Assembly (NCBI GenBank): GCA_026708965.1
Contig: JAPOTY010000027.1
Coordinates: 1 to 64,000, forward strand
DNA length: 64,000 nucleotides
From: Gammaproteobacteria bacterium
Lineage (GTDB): Bacteria; Pseudomonadota; Gammaproteobacteria; Steroidobacterales; Foliamicaceae
Direction of reading: 5' to 3'
Shown here: piece by piece, positions 16,089 through 24,102 of the stretch
How the letters are laid out: each line of letters begins with the position of its first letter
Position numbering within the stretch: the first letter of the stretch is position 1
The notes under the pieces: generated by a model
What the model was told of the DNA's origin: nothing
Seen by the model: only the letters and a program-made list of their open reading frames with translations
The model's database searches: none
Translations under genes and position numbers: made by a program

Positions 16089-17290
16089 GAAAAACCAACG
16101 CATTTTTCGGCATGCTGGCCTGCGTGGCCATGCTGGCGGCATGCACATCGTCGCGCGAGGTGCAGTATATCGAGGTGCCTCTGGCGCGGGCGGAAACCGA
16201 TATCGCGCAGGAGCAACTGCTGAGCGTGGGCATTCTGGTTTTTGACGCGGGAGTGCCCGAGGATGTCGGCGAGCAGGAACTCAACAACCGGTTCATCTTT
16301 CCGGATATCCGCCGCGCGGAAGCGCGCTACATGCCCTATCATCTCAAGAACACGCTGGAATCGACCGGATTCTGGGGCGCCGTCAGCGTGCTGCCCGATT
16401 TCAGTCCCGTGACGGATATTCATATCGCCGCGCGGATCGACCATTCCGACGGCTATAGCGCGAAACTGCGCGTGGGCGCTTGGGACGCTTCCGGTCGCGA
16501 ATGGTTCGAGAAAAAGTATGAGATGGAGGTGGCCGAACAAGCTTATGTCCGCAATACCGGACCTGGCCAGGATCCGTATCAGAAAATCTACAACGAGATC
16601 GCGAACGATCTTCTCAAGGCCCGGGGCCAACTCAGCGATCGCGAGCTGCGGCGAATCCGCGATGTGAGCGATTTGCGCTACGGCCTCAGCTTGGTCCCGC
16701 AGGCTTTCGAGGGTTACTTGGAGCAGGACGGGGACGGGCGCTACCAAGTCAGGCGCCTGCCGGCCTCCGGCGAACCCATGGTCGCTCGGATGCGCGAGGT
16801 CCGGGAGCGGGAATACGCGCTGATCGATGCCGTCAACGAGCACTACGCCAACCTTTACTACGGGCTGAATCAAACCTATACGGACTGGCGGCGCATGGCC
16901 CGTGAAGGCCGCATGAGCTACGAGGAAATGCGCCGGTCGGCCAATACGCGCATGTTGCTGGGGGTGCTCAGCATACTGGGCGCCATTGCCTACGAGGCCA
17001 GCGGCGGCGATAACATGGGTGTAACGACCACTGCCGTTCAGGGCGGCTTTATGGGGATCCAGAGCGGCCTGAGCCGCCGCGAGGAAGCCCGCTTGCACGC
17101 CGAGGCGCTGCGCGAGGCGGGCGAGTCGTTCGAGTCCGAAGCCGAGCCGGTGGTGGTGGAGCTGGAAGGCCAGACCCGGCGGTTGACCGGGTCCGCCGAG
17201 GAGCGGTTTCGTGAATGGCGGCGCCTTTTGCAGGAAATCTACAGCCGTCAAACCGGCGCCTTGGACATGCCGGGCCTTGGGGAGCAATAG
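16085..17290 (+). CDS. Lipoprotein of unknown function
   Basis: About 401 residues from GTG 16085, which overlaps the previous stop as GTGA. This start gives a clean lipoprotein signal (FFGMLACVAMLAACTSS, Cys about residue 21). The body is soluble and mixed alpha/beta: the early part (VGILVFDAGVPED, YHLKNTLESTGFWGAVSVLP) resembles the fold of lipoproteins that sample a transporter-like beta sheet. A later acidic helical region carries YTDWRRMAREGRMSYEEM, and a hydrophobic stretch MLLGVLSILGAIAYEASGG follows. No family was recognised. Its place before the kinase suggests an outer-membrane-anchored partner of that system. Confidence 0.75.
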   Translation: MRKTNAFFGMLACVAMLAACTSSREVQYIEVPLARAETDIAQEQLLSVGILVFDAGVPEDVGEQELNNRFIFPDIRRAEARYMPYHLKNTLESTGFWGAVSVLPDFSPVTDIHIAARIDHSDGYSAKLRVGAWDASGREWFEKKYEMEVAEQAYVRNTGPGQDPYQKIYNEIANDLLKARGQLSDRELRRIRDVSDLRYGLSLVPQAFEGYLEQDGDGRYQVRRLPASGEPMVARMREVREREYALIDAVNEHYANLYYGLNQTYTDWRRMAREGRMSYEEMRRSANTRMLLGVLSILGAIAYEASGGDNMGVTTTAVQGGFMGIQSGLSRREEARLHAEALREAGESFESEAEPVVVELEGQTRRLTGSAEERFREWRRLLQEIYSRQTGALDMPGLGEQ

Positions 17291-17335
17291 CGAACGGGGA
17301 CCTCAAGCCCTTATTGAGCCCTTAACAGGGACAGG

Positions 17336-19675
17336 ATGCCCTCCCTTCTTGCGGTCCCTTCCGCCATGACGAACCGAAAACAAGGAGAACTGCTGGCATC
17401 GCGCTACCGTCTGGTTCGCGAGCTGGGCGCCGGCGGGTCCAGTGAGGTTTGGCTTGCCGAGGATGTAGCCGCAGGCGCGCAGCTGGCGGTGAAGGTGCTC
17501 GCCGATGACCACGCCCGGCATCCGGCTTTGCTCGATCGCTTCCGCCGCGAATTTGATCTGGCGCAGTCCTTGGTTCACCCGGGCATCGCCCGCCCGATTG
17601 AGTTTCACTCGGAAGGCGACTGCCATTTCTTCACCATGCCCGCCTTTCCGGGCGGCTCTATCGGCGAATCGCCGAACAGGCCATGGAGCGAAAGCCTGCG
17701 GCGGCTTCTGCCGGTTTGCGACGCGCTGGCGCACGCGCATCGCAAGGGAGTGGTCCATGGCGATCTCAAACCGCGGAATATCCTGCTGGACGAATCCGGC
17801 GCTGCCCGGCTCACCGATTTCGGCGCCGCCCGGCTGACAGATGCCGAGCCGGACGGGCGTATCCGGCGAGCGGGCGGTTCGCTGGCCTATATGAGCCCGC
17901 AGCAGTGCGCGGGCGAACCTGCCCAAGCCAGCGACGATATCTATGCGCTGGGCTGCGTTGCCTACGAGTTGCTGTGCGGTTTTCCGCCCCATGCGCCGGA
18001 TATTAGCGAGGAGCGCATTCGCGCCGGGGCACCCGTTGAACCTGCGGCGCCCGAGGGGCTGCCGCCGCTTCCGGAGGCCTTGGCGGAACTCGTGGCGGCG
18101 ATGCTATCGCGCGACAAGGCGCGCCGGCCTGTAACGGCGCAGGCGGTAAGGGCTGGTTTCGAGGAGATCCTGACGGAATCCGCGGCGGAGGAAGGGCCGG
18201 CCCAAGCGTCTGCGATTGTCGCGCGCGCCCGCGCCGCCGACCGTTCGCCGTCGCCCGCGCGGCACAGGCGCCCGGGGGTTCCGGTCTGGCTGGCGTATGC
18301 GCTAGGCGGCCTGCTGCTGGTTGCCGCAGCGGTTTTGTTCCTGGTTTTGCCTCGAATGGTTGAGGAGCGCGCGGAGAGCCGGCCGGTTGCCGAGCGCATT
18401 GTTCGGGAGCCGGAGGAGGCGCCTCGCCCGGACATGCAACTGGTGCGGATGCAGCGGGACGCAGCGGATGAGGCGATGGGCGGAATGCTGCAGGATCGCA
18501 ACTACTTGGCCTCGCTGCGGCCGTCGCTGTGGTCGGGCGGCCTCTGGGAGTGGGCGCTCGAGGAGGAGCGGAAGGGCGACGATGCCTATCGGCGGCGCGA
18601 GTATCCGCAAGCGCGAGCCGCGTACGGCAAGGCCGGGGACATGCTGCGCGAACTGCGCGGCCAGGCGCCGGAGATCGGCCGCAACGCCTTGGAGGCAGCG
18701 TTGGAGGCGATCGAGTCGGGCGCTCAGGCTGGCGCAATGGCGGAGCTTGAGAAGGCCCGCATACTGCTGGGGGAAACCGATCCCGAGGTCCAATCGGCGC
18801 GCGCCCGGGCCGCTAGGCTTCCTGAAATCATGCAAGCGGTGGCTGCGGCCCGGGCCGCCAAGCGGGAAGGCAGCCTTGAAGAGCGGCGCGCCGCTTGGCG
18901 CGCCGTGCTGGATATTGATCCCGGGCGCACCTCGGCGCGCTCAGCGCTGGCTGAGGTGAATGCCGCCATCGAACGACGGCTTTTTGTCTCACGCATGTCG
19001 CGCGGCCATGCGGCCTTGGCGGAGGGGGACGTGGCGGTTGCCCGCGCCGCTTTCGAGGCGGCGCTGAAACAGCGCCCTGACGATCCGGTGCCAGCCGAGG
19101 CGCTGGCGGCGCTGGAGCTGGAGGAGCGTGGCCAGCGCCTAGCCCAATTGCAGGCGGCGGCTATGGCTGGCAAGTTTTCGGAAGATTGGCGCAAGGCTGC
19201 GGACAGCTACCGAGCAATGCTGGTGATCGATTCAAATATCGTCGCCGCGCAACGGGGGCTGGCTGAGGCGCAGCGTCGGGCGGGCCTCGATGACGCGCTG
19301 GAAAGCACCATTGCCAACAGCCGCGGGCTGAATCGAGACGATGCCTGGCAGCAGGGCCGAAGCCTGCTCGACGAGGCGGCCGGCATTGCGGCTCCGGGGC
19401 CGCGGCTGAGCGGTCAGATTGAGCGGCTGGACCAGACCCTGCGGGTGGCCGCCACGCCGGCTCCGGTGCAGCTGCGCTCCGATGGCTTCACCGAGGTCAC
19501 CATTTACCATGTCGGCCGCCTGGGGAGCTTCGCCAACCGCGTCCTTCAGCTCCGGCCCGGCGCCTATACGGCCGTGGGCACACGCAACGGCTATCGCGAT
19601 GTGCGCCGCGAGTTTGTCGTTGCGCCCGAAGGGCTTTCCGAACCTCTGGTGCTGATCTGCACCGAACCGGTCTGA
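17336..19675 (+). CDS. Transmembrane eukaryotic-type Ser/Thr protein kinase with repeat-rich extracytoplasmic region
   Basis: 779 residues. The kinase domain (about 24-280) has the glycine loop GAGGSSEV, the VKVL lysine (about 53), the catalytic loop HGDLKPRN (Arg of HRD replaced by Gly) and DFGAARL. All residues for phosphotransfer are present. One membrane helix follows (PVWLAYALGGLLLVAAAVLF, about 316-339). The remaining ~440 residues are Ala/Glu-rich TPR-like helices ending in a small beta domain (VTIYHVGRLGSFANRVLQL). Start ATG 17336 follows AGGGACAGG; ATG 17366 is possible. Likely a sensor kinase whose outer part reads the envelope and whose kinase acts on the FHA-like neighbours. Confidence 0.9.
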   Translation: MPSLLAVPSAMTNRKQGELLASRYRLVRELGAGGSSEVWLAEDVAAGAQLAVKVLADDHARHPALLDRFRREFDLAQSLVHPGIARPIEFHSEGDCHFFTMPAFPGGSIGESPNRPWSESLRRLLPVCDALAHAHRKGVVHGDLKPRNILLDESGAARLTDFGAARLTDAEPDGRIRRAGGSLAYMSPQQCAGEPAQASDDIYALGCVAYELLCGFPPHAPDISEERIRAGAPVEPAAPEGLPPLPEALAELVAAMLSRDKARRPVTAQAVRAGFEEILTESAAEEGPAQASAIVARARAADRSPSPARHRRPGVPVWLAYALGGLLLVAAAVLFLVLPRMVEERAESRPVAERIVREPEEAPRPDMQLVRMQRDAADEAMGGMLQDRNYLASLRPSLWSGGLWEWALEEERKGDDAYRRREYPQARAAYGKAGDMLRELRGQAPEIGRNALEAALEAIESGAQAGAMAELEKARILLGETDPEVQSARARAARLPEIMQAVAAARAAKREGSLEERRAAWRAVLDIDPGRTSARSALAEVNAAIERRLFVSRMSRGHAALAEGDVAVARAAFEAALKQRPDDPVPAEALAALELEERGQRLAQLQAAAMAGKFSEDWRKAADSYRAMLVIDSNIVAAQRGLAEAQRRAGLDDALESTIANSRGLNRDDAWQQGRSLLDEAAGIAAPGPRLSGQIERLDQTLRVAATPAPVQLRSDGFTEVTIYHVGRLGSFANRVLQLRPGAYTAVGTRNGYRDVRREFVVAPEGLSEPLVLICTEPV

Positions 19676-19716
19676 TGACCGGCTTCTTCTGCCCGATGGC
19701 CGGTTGAGGCCGAGGC

Positions 19717-22137
19717 ATGGCGGCTGAAGTGATTCTCGGGCTGCCGGAAGGCGAGCGCGTTCTTCAGGCGGGTGATTTGCCCGTTCTTCTCGGCAGCGGC
19801 GCGGGTTCGCATATCCGCTTGCCCGGCCCGCCCTCCGCGCCTCCGGCGGCCAGCATCAATGTTCTCGATAACCGGGCGCTGGTGCAATGCTACGCGGGCA
19901 TTTCCGGCTTGCAACTGAACGGACAGGCCGTGACCGGCGCCCGCTGGCTCAGCGAGGGCGACCGTTTGTCCATCGCCGGGGCGGAAGTGACGGTTGAATC
20001 GGTTTCTCCGCAGGCGCTGCGGCTGATGGTGCGGTACTTGGCGCGGGCCTGGGATACCCGTCCGCCGGAGCTGGCCGACGAGATCGAATCGGGCGAATCG
20101 ATCCGCGCTCAAAGGCCCGCCGCCGATGCCCGGCCTGCGCGATCGCGCAAGGGCGGCCTGTGGCTGCGCGTGGCGGCGGGGCTGGCCCTCGCGGTCCTTG
20201 CAGCGAGCGCCATCTTCGTGTTTACCGCCGAAGGCGTTCTGATCGAGGTGGCGCCGCCGGAAGCCAACGTTGAAGTTGACGGAGCGCTGGTTGCCCCGCA
20301 TATAGGGCCGCGCTACCTGCTTTGGAAAGGCGAATACCGGGTGCGGGCGGCGCTCGAGCGGCATCATCCGCTCGATGAGCGCATCGAAGTGCTTGGCGGC
20401 GGAGACGAGGCGTTTCGCTTTGATTTGCGGCTTTTGCCCGGGCTTGTGGTGGTGGATAGCGTGGCCGGCGCGGAAATCCGAGTGGGGGGAATGGAAGGCG
20501 TTTTCGCGCCCGGCGAGGAAATCGCGCTGGAGCCCGGAACCTGGGCGCTGTCCATCAGCGCGCCCCGCTACAAGAACCTTGATATTCCGCTAACCGTGGA
20601 GGGCGGCGGCGAACGGGAGACCTTCGCGGCGCAACTGGAACCGGACTGGGCGGCGGTCACTGTGAGCAGCGAGCCCGCCGGCGCCGAGATTCGCTCGGAG
20701 AATAGGCTGCTGGGAACCACGCCCGCCACTGTGGAATTGCTGTCCGGCCAGCGCGTGCTGGCCTTTTCCCGGCCAGGGTTCGCGACCCACCGCGAAGAGC
20801 TGACTGTGGTGGCCGGTTCGCCGCAGGTGCTGCCTCTTGTGCGTCTCCAACCCGCGGCGGGCGTGCTTCGGGTGCTCACCGATCCCCCCGGCGCCAGCAT
20901 CACCGTGAACGGCGATTTTCGCGGCGGCACGCCGGCCACCGTGGAAGTGATCCCCGGCCGCGCCCAGCGGGTGGTGGTGGCGCGCGCAGGCTATGAATCG
21001 CAGGAACGCATCGTTACCCTGGCGCGAGGCGCCGAGCAAGCGCTGAACATCCGCCTTGAGCCGCGCCTGGGAACGATTCGGGTGCTGATCCAACCTGAGG
21101 GGGCGGCGGTGCTGGTGAACGGCGAGCCGGCGGGGCATGCTCCCATCGACCTGCAACTGCCGGCTGCCGAGCACGAACTCGAATTTCGGCGGGAAGGCTA
21201 TGTGGCCCAGCAGCGCAAAGTGGTGCCTCAACCCGCCTATCGGCAAGAAGTGGTGGTCGAACTGCTCACGCCGCAGGCGCATAGGCTGGCGCAGCAACCC
21301 AAGGAAATCGAAACCTCGCAGGGCGCCAGAATGGTGATGCTGTTTCCGGGCGAATTCGAGATGGGGGCGCCGCGCGGCTCGCAGGGATGGCGAAGCAATG
21401 AGGTGCTTCGCAAGGTGCGGATCACCAAGCGCTATTACCTAGGCGTGAAGGAAGTCACGAACCGCGAATTCAAGGCCTTTGCGCCCACTCATACCTCGGG
21501 CGCGGAGCGTTTTCGTGCGCTGGCCAACGAGTCCAGCCCTGCGGTGAATATGGATTGGCAGGCAGCGGCCGCTTTCTGCAACTGGCTGAGCTCGCAGGAG
21601 GGTTTGCCGCTTCAGTACCAGAGTCGAGCCGGCCGGCTTATTCCGGTGGCCGAGCCGGGCGCCGGATATCGGCTGCCCAGCGAGGCCGAATGGGTTTGGG
21701 CGGCGCGCTACCAGGGCGGCGGAGGCAGCTCGCGGTACCCTTGGGGCGAGCGAATGCCGCCGCCATCGCGCGCCGGCAACTACGCCGATCAGTCGGCCAG
21801 CGCTCTGGTAAGCAACGTGCTCGTGAGTTACAACGACAATTTCCCTTTTACCGCGCCGGCGGGCAGCTTTCCGGCCAATCCGCTCGGATTCCACGATCTT
21901 GGCGGCAACGCGGCCGAATGGATGGGCGATTACTACAGCGCGGATACGCTCTACCCCGGCGTGGAGGTCGATCCTCGGGGGCCGCAGGAAGGGCGCTTCA
22001 ACGTGATACGGGGCTCGAGCTGGCTGCACGGCACTCTGCGCGAACTGCGCTGGACGTTCCGGGATTTTGGCGCCGAGGAACGGGTCGATGTAGGATTTCG
22101 CCTAGCCCGCTATGCGGAGTTGCAGGCACAGGAATGA
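19717..22137 (+). CDS. FHA-like / TM / PEGA-repeat / FGE-sulfatase-fold protein
   Basis: 806 residues. Residues 1-100 look FHA-like (VLLGSGAGSHIRLPG, GLQLNGQAVTGARWLSEGDRLSIAGAEV). A helix at about 148-170 anchors it. Residues about 175-535 hold roughly five PEGA-type repeats (e.g. VTDPPGASI-like cores, GTPATVEV). The C-terminal ~260 residues are a formylglycine-generating-enzyme fold: MVMLFPGEFEMGAP, ITKRYYLGVKEVTNREF, YRLPSEAEWVWAAR, GFHDLGGNAAEWMGDYY, FNVIRGSSW. The two catalytic cysteines expected after the RGGSW motif are missing, so it is probably a binding scaffold. It lies 41 bases after the kinase and is an obvious kinase partner. Confidence 0.85.
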   Translation: MAAEVILGLPEGERVLQAGDLPVLLGSGAGSHIRLPGPPSAPPAASINVLDNRALVQCYAGISGLQLNGQAVTGARWLSEGDRLSIAGAEVTVESVSPQALRLMVRYLARAWDTRPPELADEIESGESIRAQRPAADARPARSRKGGLWLRVAAGLALAVLAASAIFVFTAEGVLIEVAPPEANVEVDGALVAPHIGPRYLLWKGEYRVRAALERHHPLDERIEVLGGGDEAFRFDLRLLPGLVVVDSVAGAEIRVGGMEGVFAPGEEIALEPGTWALSISAPRYKNLDIPLTVEGGGERETFAAQLEPDWAAVTVSSEPAGAEIRSENRLLGTTPATVELLSGQRVLAFSRPGFATHREELTVVAGSPQVLPLVRLQPAAGVLRVLTDPPGASITVNGDFRGGTPATVEVIPGRAQRVVVARAGYESQERIVTLARGAEQALNIRLEPRLGTIRVLIQPEGAAVLVNGEPAGHAPIDLQLPAAEHELEFRREGYVAQQRKVVPQPAYRQEVVVELLTPQAHRLAQQPKEIETSQGARMVMLFPGEFEMGAPRGSQGWRSNEVLRKVRITKRYYLGVKEVTNREFKAFAPTHTSGAERFRALANESSPAVNMDWQAAAAFCNWLSSQEGLPLQYQSRAGRLIPVAEPGAGYRLPSEAEWVWAARYQGGGGSSRYPWGERMPPPSRAGNYADQSASALVSNVLVSYNDNFPFTAPAGSFPANPLGFHDLGGNAAEWMGDYYSADTLYPGVEVDPRGPQEGRFNVIRGSSWLHGTLRELRWTFRDFGAEERVDVGFRLARYAELQAQE

Positions 22138-22547
22138 GGAAATTATCCGGCGTCATCACTGTTATCGGCCTCGGCCTCGGCCTTGCTTGGGCCGCCGGCC
22201 AGGCGGGCCGCTGGCTCGGGTTCCAGCCGCAGGATCGCTCCGCTGCGGAGGCGGAATCGCCCGGGGAGGGCGCGCTGCCCGGAACTGAATCCTCCCCGGG
22301 AAGCGGGGGCATTGACCCTGCGGGCAACAATGCCCCCCCGTCTTCCGACGCCGCAGCCCCTGATTCTGAAGCCGCAGGCGAAGATGCGTCCGATCCGCAA
22401 CCGGAGCTGTCCGCCGAGGTCGCCTCCATCGAAGAGGATCTGGCGCGCATTGAGGAAGCGCTGGGGAACGAGGAAGTGCTGGAGGAATTCACTCCGTCCG
22501 AGCCGCTTTCGGCAGACAACCCCGTCGTTTGGCCGACTGATATCTGA
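22134..22547 (+). CDS. Small anchored acidic protein
   Basis: 137 residues, starting inside the stop of the preceding gene (ATGA). The N-terminal hydrophobic segment (LSGVITVIGLGLGLAWAAGQAG) is a signal anchor. The middle is a disordered Pro/Ser/Gly/Glu-rich linker, including a run of seven C in DNA at 22333-22339. The C-terminus is an acidic helix (EVASIEEDLARIEEALGNEEVLEEF) ending PLSADNPVVWPTDI. The helix plus conserved-looking tail suggest a docking peptide. The last gene of the kinase operon; function unknown. Confidence 0.7.
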   Translation: MRKLSGVITVIGLGLGLAWAAGQAGRWLGFQPQDRSAAEAESPGEGALPGTESSPGSGGIDPAGNNAPPSSDAAAPDSEAAGEDASDPQPELSAEVASIEEDLARIEEALGNEEVLEEFTPSEPLSADNPVVWPTDI

Positions 22548-22599
22548 AGGGGCTCCGGCGTTGCGGGGCGCGCCGCTGGAGCTTGCCGGGCGCTAGCCG

Positions 22600-24096
22600 C
22601 TAGCCGCCCGACAGCCGAATGGCATGATCCAACCCCAGTTTTTCCGCCAGCGCGCGCAGGCGGCGCTGCACGGTGTTTCCAACCAGTATTTGGCCATCCT
22701 CAGGTCCGTTCAGCGCCAGCGTCTTCGAGGTCCGCTTGAGACGAAACTGTCCGAGCACGCTCAAAGCCCCGCCCGAGATCGTGTAGGCAAGGCGCATGGC
22801 CAGTCCGGTCCCGGTCGCTTGGCGCTCTTCTTCCCTGCTGATCAGCTGGCGCAGGCCCAGCCGCTTGAGGCTCGAGCCCAGAGAGGCGTGCCGCGAGGCG
22901 ACGGCCAGCCCCAGCATCACCCGTTCGCGGTGATCGGCGCCCGTGAGCGGCATGCGCAGTATGCGGAGAAATACCTGCTCGGCGCGGTAATCGGGATGTT
23001 CGGACCAGCCGATATCGGACAGATGGCATGCAGCCAGCCGAAGCTTGCGCGGGGCCACGCCGTTGAGCGCCGGAGCAATCCATTCGGCCAGCAAAGCGCC
23101 GCCGGAGCCGCCGCGCCCCATGCGCCGCGCTGTGGTTTCGCATATCGACAAAAGCGGATCAATGTCCCGTTCCAGCGGAGGCAGGGCTTGATACAGGCAG
23201 CCTTCGCGCAATCCGTTGGCGGAAAACACGACTTGGCCGGCGCCAGTCCGCTGCAGCAGGCAGTCGATCACGGTTGCCGCAAACGGCAGCGATTCCAGCC
23301 TGTCCGCGCGCAATCCCTTGGCGGCTTCCAAGCGCTCTCGCGGCCAGCCGGACAGCGCGGAGCAAAAATCGCCGGCCGCGCGTGCGTCGAGCGCGTAGTG
23401 GTGAATCACGTGCAGCGGATAGCCCGTTTCATCCATGTGCAGGCGCGCCAGCGCCCGCCAGGCGCCCCCGACCAGGTACAGACATTGGTTCCGGGCCTGC
23501 CGCAGCCAATCCAGGGCCGCAAACCGGTCCGCAACCGCCTTGCGGCTCCGGGCAAGCGGTTCGGCGCGGTTTCGGCGCACTGTGCCGAACGGCAGGGAAA
23601 CGCTCTCGGCGACTCGGCCGCTATCGAGAAGAATCAGTTCCAGGCTCGCCCCGCCCAGATCGGCGGCCAGCCCGCTTGCATTGGGAATGGCGCTCACGAT
23701 GCCGGCAGCGGCTGCTTCCGCTTCGCGGGCGCCGGACAGCAGCTTGATATCAAGGCCGCACTGCCCGCGCGCTTTTTCCAGGAATTCCGGTCCGTTGCTC
23801 GCCTCGCGAACGGCCGCGGTGGCTACGGCATGGATATCCCGCACCCCCATTCGGGGGCATAATTGCGCGAAGCGGCGCAGGCTGTCCATCGCCAGGCCGA
23901 TCGATTTTTCCTCCATCCTGCCGCTGCGGTCCAGTTCCCGGCCCAGGCCGCACAAGACCTTTTCGTTAAAGATCGGCAGCGGCGCGCGTCCGCCGTTTTC
24001 GTACACCACCAGGCGCACCGAGTTGGAGCCCACATCGATCACCGCCACCGGCGCCTCGCCCGGGGCAGCGGGGCTGGTTCGCAGCACGCCTGGCAC
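22600..24096 (-). CDS. ppx: Exopolyphosphatase / Ppx-GppA family
   Basis: 498 residues, GTG start. Actin-like ATPase fold: VAVIDVGSNSVRLVVYE (phosphate 1), AVATAAVREASNGPEFLEK, LLSGAREAEAAAAGIV, and ADLGGASLELILLD (phosphate 2). A helical C-terminal HD-like half (ACHLSDIGWSEHPDYRAEQVF) is typical of long Ppx. It degrades polyphosphate, or pppGpp in GppA-type members. It lies six bases downstream of ppk1, so synthesis and breakdown of polyphosphate are co-transcribed. It is convergent with the kinase operon. Confidence 0.92.
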   Translation of the reverse strand: MPGVLRTSPAAPGEAPVAVIDVGSNSVRLVVYENGGRAPLPIFNEKVLCGLGRELDRSGRMEEKSIGLAMDSLRRFAQLCPRMGVRDIHAVATAAVREASNGPEFLEKARGQCGLDIKLLSGAREAEAAAAGIVSAIPNASGLAADLGGASLELILLDSGRVAESVSLPFGTVRRNRAEPLARSRKAVADRFAALDWLRQARNQCLYLVGGAWRALARLHMDETGYPLHVIHHYALDARAAGDFCSALSGWPRERLEAAKGLRADRLESLPFAATVIDCLLQRTGAGQVVFSANGLREGCLYQALPPLERDIDPLLSICETTARRMGRGGSGGALLAEWIAPALNGVAPRKLRLAACHLSDIGWSEHPDYRAEQVFLRILRMPLTGADHRERVMLGLAVASRHASLGSSLKRLGLRQLISREEERQATGTGLAMRLAYTISGGALSVLGQFRLKRTSKTLALNGPEDGQILVGNTVQRRLRALAEKLGLDHAIRLSGG

Positions 24097-24102
24097 GAGC
24101 GT

